Source: Eretmocerus hayati
Lineage: Eukaryota > Arthropoda > Insecta > Hymenoptera > Aphelinidae
Assembly: GCA_029851415.1 (NCBI GenBank)
Contig: CM056743.1
Span: forward strand, 97,624,501 to 97,688,500
Reading direction: 5' to 3'
DNA length: 64,000 nucleotides
Under the pieces are notes generated by a model. The model made no database searches and was not told the origin of the DNA. It saw nothing but the letters and a program-made list of their open reading frames with translations. The first letter of the stretch is position 1. Each line of letters starts with the position of its first letter. This document shows, in pieces, positions 1 through 11,068 of this stretch. Made by a program: the position numbers and the translations under genes.

Positions 1-2905
1 TGATTATGATCAGATTTTTCTTCAGTATACGATGAAATACGAATATACTTCTGATTATCTTCGCGATTGTTCATTGTTGCAATGGTTTCAGATCTGTTGC
101 TAACAAGAGATGTTCAAATGTTATTTCGTGGTCAAAATATAAAATCTCACGATTGGCACTTTGCATTTTCGGAAATTATCAAGATAAGGAATAACTCATG
201 AAATTCTGCGATTGAATCGATTTCAATCATATCATTTCTCGACGAGTTAGTTCAAGACATGAATTCATGGGAATATCGATTTTTATATCCAGAATCGATG
301 ATTATCATATTTCTTCTAGTGCCTGATGGGATGTGCATATATTAGAGATGATATTAGAGAATATCCTACGGTCGAGCGCATGTACGTGTAATTATTGTCT
401 GAGCAGACTTCTGTTTTTCTCTCGACGGGTATCTTTTGAGACGCGAGGTATAGTGTTTGAACCCGAAATCATTATCTGAAGAGAATTGTGTCATCTCCTT
501 GGTGATTATCTATCAAACGAGATGGTTTGGTGATCGGAGGCGGAACCACTTTCTAATCAAATTTCTTACATCTCCTCGGCGGTCATCTCCCACGAGGGAT
601 GGTTTAGTGAATATGAAACTCAAGTATTTCTCGGTAGTCACTAGATTCCATTGAATTCTTACATTTTGCGATAGTCCGTAAGAGTGTCGTGTGAGTGCGT
701 GCGGCTGCATATTATTCTCGTCAATCAATTTTTCAGGGGATTGGATATGAATTTTGAACCTATGTATTAGTGAATATTCTCATCGATGATATAGATCCAT
801 GCAAACATCATTCTTCACATACGAAAGTGATTATGATCATATTTTCCTTCAGTATACGATGAAATACGAATATACTTCTGATTATCTTCGCGATTCTTCA
901 TTGTTGCAATGGTTTCAGATCTGTTGCTAACAAGAGATGGTCAAATGTTATTTCGTGGTCAAAATATAAAATCTCACGATTGGCACTTTGCATTTTCGGA
1001 AATTATCAAGATAAGGAATAACTCATGAAATTCTGCGATTGAATCAATTTCAATCATATTATCTCTCGACGAGTTAGTTCAAGACATGAATTCATGGGAA
1101 TATCGATTTCTATATCCAAAATCGATTATTATCATATTTCTTCTAGTACCTGATGGGATGTGAATATATTTGAGATGATATTTGAGAATATCATACGGTC
1201 GGGCGCATGTACGTGTAATTATTGTCTGAGCAGACTTCTGTTTTTCTCTCGACGGGTATCTTTTGAGACGCGAGGTATAGTGTTCGAACCCGAAATTATT
1301 ATCTGAAGAGAATTGTGTCATCTCCTTGGTGGTTATCTTTCAAGCGAGATGGTTTAGTGATCGGAGGCGGAACCACTTTCTAAGCAAATTTCTTACATCT
1401 CCTCGGCGGTCATCTCCCACGAGGGATGGTTTAGTGAATATGAAACTCAAGTATTTCTCGGTAGTCACTAGATTTCATTGAATTCTTACATTTTGCGATA
1501 GTTCGTAAGAGTGTCGTGTGAGTGCGTGCGGCTGCATATTATTCTTGTCAATCAATTTTTCAGGGGATTGGATATGAATGTTGAACCTATGAAGTAGTCA
1601 ATGTTCTCATCGATGATATGAATCCATGCAAACATCATTCTCTACATATGGAAGTGATTATGATCATACTCTTCCAGTACACGATGGATTGTGGATATAC
1701 TTCTGATTATCTTCGCGATTGTTCATTTTCACAATGGTTTCAGATCTGTTCCTAACGAGAAATTTTTGAATGTTATTTTGTGGTCAAAATCTTGAATCTC
1801 ACGATTAGGATCTTTCTATTGTTTAGAAATTATTAAGATAAGGAATAACACATGAAATTTTGCGATTGAACTAATTTCAATCATATGATTTTTCGACAAG
1901 TTAGTTCAAGACATGATTTCATGGGAATATCAATTTTCATATCTCAAATCGTTCATGATCATATTTTTTATCAGTACACAGTACAATGTTGATATATTTG
2001 AGATGATATGTGAGAATATTAGACGTTTCAGCGCATGTACAAGTAATTATTGTCTGAGCAGACATCCGTTTTCCTTCCGGTGGTTATCTTTTGAGAGGCA
2101 TGTTGTAGTGTTCGAAACCGAAATTATTATCTGAACAAAATTGTGTCATATCCTTGGTGGTGGTCCTTTAAGCGAGATGGTTTAGTGATCGAAGGCGGAA
2201 CCACTTTCTAAGAGGATTTCTTACATCTCTTCGGCGGTCATCTCCCACGAGGGATGGTTTACTGAATGGAGAACTCAAGTAATTGTTGGCAGTCACTAGA
2301 TTTCATTGAATTCTTACATTTTGCGATAGTTCGTAAGAGTGTCGTGTGAGTGCGTGCGGCTGCATATTATTCTTGTCAATCAATTTTTCAGGGGATTGGA
2401 TATGAAATTTGAACCTATGAAGTAGTCAATGTTCCCATCGATGATATGAATCCATGCAAACATCATTCTCTACATATGAAAGTGATTATGATCATACTCT
2501 TCCAGTACACGATGGATTGTGGATATACTTCTGATTATCTTCGCGATTGTTCATTTTCACAATGGTTTCAGATCTGTTCCTAACGAGAAATTTTTGAATG
2601 TTATTTTGTGGTCAAAATCTTGAATCTCACGATTAGGATCTTTCTATTGTTTAGAAATTATTAAGATAAGGAATAACACATGAAATTTTGCGATTGAACT
2701 AATTTCAATCATATGATTTCTCGACAAGTTAGTTCAAGACATGATTTCATGGGAATATCAATTTTCATATCTCAAATCGTTCATGATCATATTTTTTCTC
2801 AGTACACAGTAGAATGTTGATATATTAGAGATGATATGTGAGAATATCAGACGTTTCAGCGCATGTACGTGTAATTATTGTCTGAGCAGACATCCGTTTT
2901 CTTTT

Positions 2906-3135
2906 CGGTGGTTATCTTTTGAGAGGCATGTTGTAGTGTTCGAACCCGAAATTATTATCTGAACAAAATTGTGTCATATCCTTGGTGGTTGTCCTTTAAG
3001 CGAGATGGTTTAGTGATCGAAGGCGGAACCACTTTCTAAGAGAATTTCTTACATCTCTTCGGCGGTCATCTCCCACGAGGGATGGTTTACTGAATGAAGC
3101 ACTCAAGTAATTGTTGGTAGTCACTAGATTTGATT
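2906..3135 (+). repeat. Representative triplet of 76-77 bp satellite subunits within one unit
   Basis: Three successive subunits start at 2906 (CGGTGGTTATC), 2983 (TGGTGGTTGTC) and 3060 (CGGCGGTCATC), 77 bp apart. Each runs through a purine-rich GAGATGGTTTAGTG-like segment, then (in the first two) a CGAA...CGGAACCACTTTCTAAG-like tail. The third subunit is closest to the consensus core CGGCGGTCATCTCCCACGAG. Equivalent triplets occur in most ~826-bp units. Consecutive subunits within one unit are more diverged from each other than the same position compared between units, which is the usual signature of a higher-order repeat. Confidence 0.88.
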
Positions 3136-4205
3136 GAATTCTCATCTTTCGCGATAGTTCGTAAGAGTGTCGTGTGAGTGCGTGCGGCTGTATATTATTT
3201 TTATCAATCGATTCTTTAGGGGATTGGGAATGAATTTTAAACCTATGTATTAGTGAATATTTCCATCGATGATATGAATCCATGCAAACATCATACTCCA
3301 CATATGAAAGTGATTATGATCATACTTTCCCAGTACACGATCGATTGTGAATACACTTTCGATTACCTTCGCTATTGTACATTTTTGCAATGGTTACACA
3401 TCCGTTGCTAACAAGAGGTGTTCGGATGTTATCTCGTGGTCAAACGATAAAATCTCACCATTGGCACTTTCCATTCTTGGAAGTTATTAAGATAAGAAAT
3501 AATTAATGAAATTCTGCGATTGAATCGATTTCAATCATATCATCTTTCGAAGAGTTAGTCCAAGACATGAATTCATGGGAATATCGATTCTTACATCCAA
3601 AATCGTTTATGATCATATTTTTGTTCAGTACACAGTAGAATGTTGATATATTTGAGATGATATGTGAGAATATCAGACGTTCCAGCGCATGTACGTGTAA
3701 TTATTGTCTGAGCAGACATCCGTTTTCCTTTCGGTGGTTATCTTTTGAGAGGCATGTTGTAGTGTTCGAACCCGAAATTATTATCTGAACAAAATTGTGT
3801 CATATCCTTGGTGGTTGTCCTTTAAGCGAGATGGTTTAGTGATCGAAGGCGGAACCACTTTCTAAGAGAATTTCTTACATCTCTTCGGCGGTCATCTCCC
3901 ACGAGGGATGGTTTACTGAATAAACAACTCAAGTAATTGTCGGTAGTCACTAGATTTCATTGAACTCTCACATTTTGCGATAGTTCGTAAGAGTGTCCTG
4001 AGAGTGCGTGTGACTGTATATTATTTTCATCAATTAATTTTTCAGGGAATTGGAAATGAATCCTGAACCTATGTAGTAGTGAATGTTCCCATCGATAATA
4101 TGAATCTATGCAAACATCATTCTCTACATATGAAAGTGATTATGATCATATTTTTCTAGTACACGATGGATTGTGAATACACTTTCGATTGTCTTCGAAA
4201 TCGTA

Positions 4206-4342
4206 TACTCGGGAGCAAGCTGAACTGTCCAAGCTCGACATCGCGCTGTCTCACTCGCACTCATGGATCGAGGTAGGAGAAAAAAGAGACAGAAAGATCG
4301 TGAAGTGAGCTGTTGGCGGACAATTCAGCTTGCTCCCCAGTG
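4206..4342. mobile_element. TA-flanked hairpin MITE, family with CACTYGGGAGCA ends (copy 1)
   Basis: A 137-bp insertion in a satellite unit, bounded by TA at 4204-4205 and 4343-4344. Neighbouring units supply the empty site. The ends are inverted: TACTCGGGAGCAAGCTGAA on the left and TTCAGCTTGCTCCCCAGTG on the right. TA duplication with inverted termini fits a non-autonomous Tc1/mariner-type element. The internal sequence differs from the two other copies at 24,196 and 46,294, although all share the first ~12 bases. Confidence 0.85.
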
Positions 4343-5544
4343 TACATTCCCCAATGGTTTCAGATCCGTTGCTAACGAGAGATGTTCGAATGTTATCTCG
4401 TGGTGAGAATATGAAATCTCACGATTGGCACTTCCCATTTTTAGAAGTCATTGAGATAAGGAATAACTCATGAAATCCTGTAACTGAATTGATTTGAATT
4501 ATATCATTTCTCGACGAGATAGTTCAAGACATGAATTCATGGGAACATCGATTTTTACATCCAAAATCGATTATTATCATATTTCTTCTTGTACCTGATG
4601 GAATGTGAATATATTTGAGATGATATTTGAGAATATCAGACGGTCGAGCGCATGTACGTGTAATTATTGTCTGAGCAGACTTCTATTTTTCTCTCGGCGG
4701 GTATCTTTTGAAACGCAAGGTGTAGTGTTTGAACCCGAAATCATTATCTAAAGAAATTTGTGTCATCTCCTTGGTGGTTATTTTCTGAGCGGGATGGTTT
4801 AGTGATCGAAGGCGAAACCACTTTCTAAGGAAATTTCTTACATCTCCTCGGCGGTCACTCCCCACGAGAGATGGTTTAGTGAATAAACAACTCAAGTAAT
4901 TGTCGGTAGTCACTAGATTTCATTGAATTCTCACATTTTGCGATAGTTCGTAAGAGTGTCTTGAGAGTGCGTGTGGATGTATATTATTTTCATCAATTAA
5001 TTTCTCAGGGGATTGGAAATGAATTCTGAACCTATGTAGTAGTGAATGTTTCGATCGATAATATGAATCAATGCAAACATCATTCTCTACATATGAAAGT
5101 GATTATGATCATATTTTCCTAGTACACGATGGATTGTCAATACGCTTCCGATTGTCTTCGAAATTGTACATTCCCCAATGGTTCCAGATCCGTTGCTAAC
5201 GAGAAATGTTCGAATGTGTTTTCATGGTCAAAATATAAAATCTGACGATTGGCACTTTCCATTTTTGGAAGTTTCTAAGATAAGGAATAACTGATGAAAT
5301 TCTGCGATTGAATCAATTTCGATCATATCATCTTTCGAAGAGTTAGTCCAAGACATGAATTCATGGGAATATCGATTTTCACATCCAAAATCGATTATTA
5401 TCATATTTATTGTAGTACACGATGGAATGCGAATATATTTGAGATGATATTTGAGAGTATCAGACGATCGAGCGCATGTACGGGGTATTGTTGTCTAAGC
5501 AGACTTCTGTTTTCCTCTCGGCAGGTATCTTCTGAGACGCAAGG

Positions 5545-7735
5545 CACGGTGTGCCTGAACGAATTTTTTTTCAAAGTAAAAACTCCCTCTGAGATTATTT
5601 TGGTTTCCGATTCTACATATTTGGGGCATCATTTTCCCACAAAAATTGAAATCGCGGGCTGAGCCCTTTTGAAGGAATGTCGTTTGGAACATTTTTTGGG
5701 CCCAGTCTAGGGACGCCCAATTGATATGGCTCATCCCTCATTGGATATGAGCCCAAAATTAAGTTTCTTCACTTTCTCACACTAGTTTCCAGAAAATGTG
5801 ACCGCTTTGGATCCTTCTGAGGCTTGTTGAGGTTGGGCATGTACCCTGGAAACCCTTCAAAAATGGGAAACACCAATCTCTTGATGTCTTATTTAAGGTA
5901 TGTCTCCTGGGACAATCAGGATCGTAAATTTGAGCGAGCCGTGTTGTTTTGATAGCAACGCGACCTCGCCGTCTTTTTATATACAATCGCGTATACACAA
6001 CAAAGCAGCTCGTACACGCACACGCTCACACACGAACGCTCTCCGCGAGGCAGAAAATTAACATCGCGCGCAGACGAAGATCACAAACCTTCGAGCCCTC
6101 GTGTGGACAAAATAAATAAGCACGGGTCCCCATTTTTGGCAAGGATGAAGAAAAGACTTGAATCAATGACATATCAATTTTTCAGCGAGTTCTCTGAAGA
6201 ATTGTCAAAGCATTCGTGAGAACGGCCCAAAAAAGTTGCTTTCTGCTGCGCCGTTCCTATCCTCCGCGTGTTACGAGCTCGAACTTTTGACATCGAAAAC
6301 TCGAAAACAAAATGGAAAGGCTCCTTGGAATTTCATCAGAAGGTGTGTTATGGAAAGTTGAATCACCGCACGAATTCCCAGGAGATTCTTTGAATTTCAA
6401 AAAACTCGGAGACAAACCTTAAGAGCCCTTGGGTAGATGGTGCCAAAAATGCACTTTTTTTAGTAGTATAGGCGTAGAATCGGCTAGAAATCGAATTTTT
6501 TATATTTTGTGAGAAGTATCTCGAAGTTCGGACGAAGACAAAGAGAATGAGGAGAACTACGTTAAAAATTGATTGAATCAATGGCATAGCTTTCAGTGAT
6601 TAAGATGGAATAAGTTGAAAGTACCGAATATCGCTAGTAATGTTGTGGGAAAGGCGCGGGTCATTTCGGGTCGGCCCAAACCGTTGATTCTCTCTCTTTT
6701 CAGAATAACAAACATGGAAAGAATGCGTGTCGAGATCTGCAAGCTGGTAAATTTGAGAACTTGAGTCGGGGCATATTAGGGAATGGGGGCATTTTAGGCA
6801 CACTTACCTTATAACACATTTAGGGATGTGAAACGAGTCATTTCTTTTTCTCCAATCATTTTCCACGTTGTACTGATGGGATTTCCAAAATAGTCGAAAT
6901 CGTGGATTTTCATTGAAACCGGACCATTTCAAAGCATCCACCTGATCCACTCTCAGTTGTTTGTATGACGAATTGAGTGAACGAATGATCAGATTTTGAG
7001 CGAATGAACAGATTGTTTCGGTCAGTCAAACGTCAAGTAAGCTTATTAGACGCCTAACTTCAATATGACTCCCTGGCCCCAAGGCATGTGCTTGGTCTCG
7101 TAACCAAAAGATTGTGGGTTCGCATCCTACTGTCGGCAAAATTCACGAGTTACGTAGAAAAGTTTTTTCCAGTTTCTTCACTGTGAAATAGTGATGAATG
7201 GCCATGGCAAATTCCTCGCCATGACCTGAACATCACATAAAAACATGATGATTCTATTGGAATTCGTTATAATGTACATTACAATTCCTATCACAAAAGA
7301 CATCGTGATGAATATTGTAATGTCCATCACAAGATTATCTCCAATAGGGCGTCTTGGAGAGCCTAAACGGTAGATGGTCATTTCTCAAATGAGACATCGA
7401 GAGATTGGTTTTTGCATTTTTGGAGGGTTTTTAGGGTACATGCCCAACCTCAGCAAGCCTCAGAAGTATCCAAAGCGGTCACATTTTTTGAAAACTAGTG
7501 TCAGAAAGTGAAGAAACTTGATTTTGGGCTCATATCCAACGAGGGATGAGCCATATCACTCGGGCGTTCCTAGACTGGGTCCGAAAAATGTTCCAAACGA
7601 CATTCCTTCAAAAGGGCTCAGCCCGCGATTTTAATTTTCGTGGGAAAATGGTGCCCCAAATATGTAGAATCAGGAACCAAAATAATCTCAGAGGGAGTTT
7701 TCACTTTAAAAAAAGATTCGTTCAGGCACACCCTG
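5545..7735 (+). mobile_element. 2,191-bp non-autonomous DNA transposon with ~350-bp inverted ends (copy 1)
   Basis: The insertion lies inside a 76-bp satellite subunit. The empty site reads GACGCAAGGTGTAGTG in other units, and here AAGG is duplicated at 5541-5544 and 7736-7739. The termini are CACGGTGTGCCTGAACGA and its inverted match CAGGGTGTGCCTGAACGA. Inverse similarity extends about 350 bp (5545-5893 and 7387-7735). A second copy of identical length lies inverted at 29,582-31,772. No recognisable transposase is encoded. The interior holds a tRNA-like segment (7067-7136) and, on the minus strand, a GC-rich stretch with a TATATAAAAAG box near 5955-5985. A CAC start and 4-bp target duplication recall the CMC/Chapaev group, but that placement is inference. 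Confidence 0.92.
7067..7136 (+). pseudogene. tRNA-Thr(CGT)-like segment inside the 2,191-bp element
   Basis: The segment contains a degenerate A box (CTGGCCCCAAGGCATG), an anticodon-arm-like TTGGTCTCGTAACCAA and a B box GGTTCGCATCC. The anticodon loop appears one base short of seven, and the acceptor ends do not pair. It is therefore a tRNA-derived pseudogene or internal Pol III promoter, not a working tRNA. The same segment is present inverted in the other copy (30,181-30,250). Confidence 0.6.
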
Positions 7736-7947
7736 AAGGTGTAGTGTTTGAACCCGAAATTATTATCGAAAGAGAATTGTGTCATCACCTTGGTGGCTAT
7801 CTCCTAAGCCAGACGGTTCAGTGATCGAAGGCGAAACCACTTTCTAAGAAAATTTCCTACATCTCCTCGGCGGTCATCTCCCACGAGGGATAGTTCAGTG
7901 GATAAACAACTCAAGTAATTGTCGGGAGTCACTAGATTCCATTGAAT
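7736..7947. repeat. Satellite array, short block between two insertions
   Basis: The satellite resumes after the 2,191-bp element with the rest of the 76-bp triplet (GTGTAGTGTTTGAACCCG... CTCGGCGGTCATCTCCCACG...). It stops at TCACTAGATTCCATTGAAT, where the next element is inserted. Confidence 0.9.
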
Positions 7948-8642
7948 AAGGAACTTGCATGTTTTCCAATTTCAATTTGAACAGATAGACCGGGTACGAT
8001 CTATAAAGTAATTATTCTTCCCAAAATTTTCATATGCACGGACTGCGGAAAATGAATCATTGAAAATCGTTCAATATTTGCAACGATTCGAACGCTCCGG
8101 GAAAAGCCGAGCGACATGACCGAGCGTGCCCGAGCGTCCGCGTGCATGTATTGTATTTGTGTGTTACATTCACAACGACGTTCGAAACAAATAACATCAT
8201 CAACACACCAAATCTACTGATGGATGAGACTCTCCGAATAGACAAAAATCGCAGATATCACAGAGTTATTATTATAATTATTGCCGACTTGCGAGACTTG
8301 TCGTCATCATGCGGATCCAGAAATCAGGTCTAACCTCCAACGTCGTGCGGTCAATGAAGCGGACGACGCGCCCGCAGCAGACGAAGCGAACGAACTTGGG
8401 ATTAGAGCTTGAAAGATTCCTATTGCCTCAGGCCCCTGGTGATCGTGACGTCACGATAGTCCGACCAATCACAATCGTTTGAGCGCGAATCTGATAATTA
8501 CGATCTTCCAATGATTTTAATGGCGAATTCTTGAATGTAGACGGCATATGTTCAGCCGGAACTTCTGTAGATAGTCTACACTCACCCTCATCATCAGATT
8601 CAGATCAAAAGCATGCCGAATATTTTTTCATGCAAGTTCCTT
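7948..8642. mobile_element. 695-bp element with 14-bp inverted ends in satellite
   Basis: Sequence foreign to the satellite splits ATTGAATTCTTACATTTTGCG, the form seen in other units. It is bounded by perfect 14-bp inverted repeats AAGGAACTTGCATG and CATGCAAGTTCCTT, with AT at 7946-7947 and 8643-8644 as the likely 2-bp duplication. The interior is mixed composition with GC-rich patches (GAGCGTGCCCGAGCGTCCGCG around 8120) and encodes nothing recognisable. Short inverted ends indicate a non-autonomous DNA transposon; the superfamily is unclear. Confidence 0.82.
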
Positions 8643-9098
8643 ATTCTTACATTTTGCGATAGTTCGTAAGAGTGTCGTGTGAGTACGTGCGGCTATATAT
8701 TATTTTTATCAATCAATTTTTCAGAGGGATGGGAATGATTTTCGAACCTATGTAAAGTAAATGTTTCCATCGATGATATGAATCCATGCAAACATCATTC
8801 TCTACATATGAAAGTGATTATGATCATACTTCTCCAGTACACGATGGATTGTGAATCCACTTCTGATTATCTTCGCGATTGTTCATTTCCACAATGGTTT
8901 CGGATCTGTTCCTAACGAGAAATGTCCGAATATTATCATGTGATCAAAATCCAAGATCTCACTATTAGTATCTTTCTATTATTAAAAATTATCAAGATAA
9001 GGGATAAAGCATGAAATTCTGCGATTGAACTAAATTAAATCATATGACTCCTCAACGAGTCAGTTCAAGTCATGATTTTATGGAAATATCAATTTTTA
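8643..9098. repeat. Satellite array, block between two insertions
   Basis: Satellite unit resuming at ATTCTTACATTTTGCGATAG with the anchor near 8781. It is interrupted again at AATATCAATTTTTA near 9098. Confidence 0.9.
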
Positions 9099-11068
9099 TT
9101 CGCTTTTATTGAACTCGGCCGCGGCCGCGCCACCGAATTCTTCGTGTGAGTGTGTCGCTGACGTGGAATTGCGTGGTATCCCGTGTATTCGTGTGGGTTT
9201 CCGAGCTCTGCGCGATTCAATATTTGTGTAAATGCAAATAGGTTTGTGCGCAGCGTCGGACCTCTCTCTCTCTTTCTCATTGCATAATTATGTAGAGGTT
9301 TATTCGCGCGATCAGCAAGGGCAAGAGCCTCGCTTTAGAGTATCACAGCAGCCGACGCAACTCGTCGATTCTTCGCAAACCCTACAAATTTCACTCTTTC
9401 TAGTTTTGATTAATCAAAACATAATGATTATCAACAAATAGAAATGAGATGCCTATCCAATAACAAGTATAACAACTGCCTGTAGGACCCATATAACCTC
9501 CTCGAAGTGCTGCCACTGCCACGCGATGCTGTCCTGTCAAGCCTAAACTACTGCTGGCTGTGTTGCTGCTTTTTATTTAGTGCTGTTATTGTGATGATTT
9601 GATGTTTCTCAGTTTTCAGCAGTTTTCAGAGTGCGGTCGATCTCGCCTAGCTATTGAATTCTTACAAGTTTTCTGCATGCGGCCTTGCTATACCATGGTC
9701 TTATCAAAAGTTTCTCTCCACCACGTGTGACCAATAAGTTTGTGATTAGTGTCAGCGAATAGGAAAGAATAGAGATCTCTAAGAGTAGAATATGGTTTTA
9801 TTTTTTCGCAATCTCAAAGAGGAAGTTGAGGCCTCAGTGTGCAATCAAGTTTTGTGGTGTAAGTACAGTAAGCGCGCTGAGCCAAAGTCCTGGTCTTCAA
9901 ATCATGAAGCACAATCAAGGTGATGAATGATATTTCATGAGACACTGTGTGCTTCTTGATTTGTCATTGAATTCAGACTTTCTCCTCACTCTTAGTATCG
10001 CATGCTTCAAGAATCTTCAGATGAATGACGGAATGGACTACATTCAAAAGTAAAATAGTCACAGTGGCTCTACGCGTTATGAACTTGTTTATTTGAACCA
10101 TTGAGGATGCTTCCTGTCACTTCTTGATGCATCACAGAGATTCAACAGTTTCTTTCGGTTGAATTTTCATGGGTCCAGCCATTAAAGTGTAGCATACCAT
10201 GTTATATTGGGCTGACTAAAGACTCATTCCATTTCTAATAAATTTCACTCTACTGATTTAGGAATATGATCATCCATGTTCGAGCTTTGGCATGTGATGT
10301 ATCATATGATCTTAACGGATGGAGATGTCCTGATGACAAATTAATATATCATTGGATGTCTTCATATTCTAGTAATAAGGGTAACACAGCCTCTTAAATG
10401 TGATTTGACTGTAGCTTGTGAATTAATTCAGCATTATCGGTATGCTCAACATGAGATGAGAAATTATTTCTGGTAAACCATAGCTGACTCATTTATTCCA
10501 CTTTTTATCAAATTGCACTCTGAAGCGCTTAAGAAAAAATGAATACCCAAGGAATCTTAAGAATAATATCTCAACATTCTGGCTGATATTAATATCCTTC
10601 ATTCATGTTCTATATTCCAAGCGATTAGGATGAAACTAAAATTGAGAAAATAAAATAATTTAAAAAAACATTTTAAAAATTCGCTTTTATGTGAACCGTT
10701 AAGCATAATTGCATGTCAAAATTTGAAGAAAATGAAAACTGTTATCTATGTTTCTGTCATAAACAAAGAGTAAGTCAGTTGACGTCCAGCTTCACGAATT
10801 CCATAATTTCAAGATATCAAAATGGTAAAAGCGTGGGTTGATTGGTGAAAACTACTCTTGATGTGTCAAGTTTACAACCCACGCTTTTACCATTTTGATA
10901 TCTTGAAATTATGGAATTCGTGAAGCTGGACGTCAACTGACTTACTCTTTGTTTATGACAGAAACATAGATAACAGTTTTCATTTTCTTCAAATTTTGAC
11001 ATGCAATTATGCTTAACGGTTCACATAAAAGCGAATTTTTAAAATGTTTTTTTAAATTATTTTATTTT
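9099..11068. mobile_element. ~2-kb insertion of unknown class ending in a perfect palindrome
   Basis: The satellite breaks off at CAATTTTTA and resumes at CATCTCAAATCGG after 11,068, so about 1,970 bp are inserted, with a possible short TTTTA duplication. The left end reads ATTCGCTTTTATTGAAC. A close inverted match (ATTCGCTTTTATGTGAACC reversed) lies 33 bp inside the right end, suggesting inverted termini. The satellite unit to the right is shortened by roughly 430 bp, so a deletion accompanied the insertion. The interior (9120-10,640) is unique-looking, with a CpG-rich start and no protein similarity I recognise. It could also be a captured host transcript. Confidence 0.6.
10647..11068. repeat. 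Perfect palindrome, 194-bp arms and 34-bp spacer
   Basis: The left arm 10,647-10,840 and right arm 10,875-11,068 read as exact reverse complements, base for base in my comparison. A 34-bp spacer (10,841-10,874) separates them. Arm ends are AAAATAAAATAATTT... at the outside and ...GCGTGGGTTG at the spacer. This is far better preserved than any other inverted repeat in the window. Confidence 0.93.

Larger units (their letters stand above)
1..5544. repeat. Higher-order satellite array, ~826-bp units (block 1)
   Basis: Tandem units are seen by direct comparison. The anchor AATCCATGCAAACATCATTC recurs, with small changes, near 794, 1621, 2449, 3277, 4103 and 5066. Spacings are 826-828 bp apart from the last, which holds a 137-bp hairpin insertion. 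The window starts inside a unit, so the array continues to the left. Within a unit there are two related halves (GATTATGATCATA ... CAGTACACGATGG and a TTCATGATCATA ... CAGTACACAGT counterpart) and then three adjacent 76-77 bp subunits. No long conserved reading frame runs across units. Apparent open frames are chance openings in AT-rich repeat. Confidence 0.93.

Noticed and set aside
2906..3135. CENP-B box in the 76-bp core
   Set aside because: The core does not match the YTTCGTTGGAARCGGGA pattern at its essential positions.
7067..7136. Functional tRNA-Thr gene
   Set aside because: Anticodon loop is one base short and the acceptor stem does not pair.
7546..7824. Conserved-looking protein MSHITRAFLDWVRKMFQTTF, also seen at 5.6, 29.7 and 31.6 kb
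   Set aside because: All four occurrences are the ~350-bp inverted ends of the two 2,191-bp elements; conservation reflects recent copying and there is no start, partner domain or codon signal.
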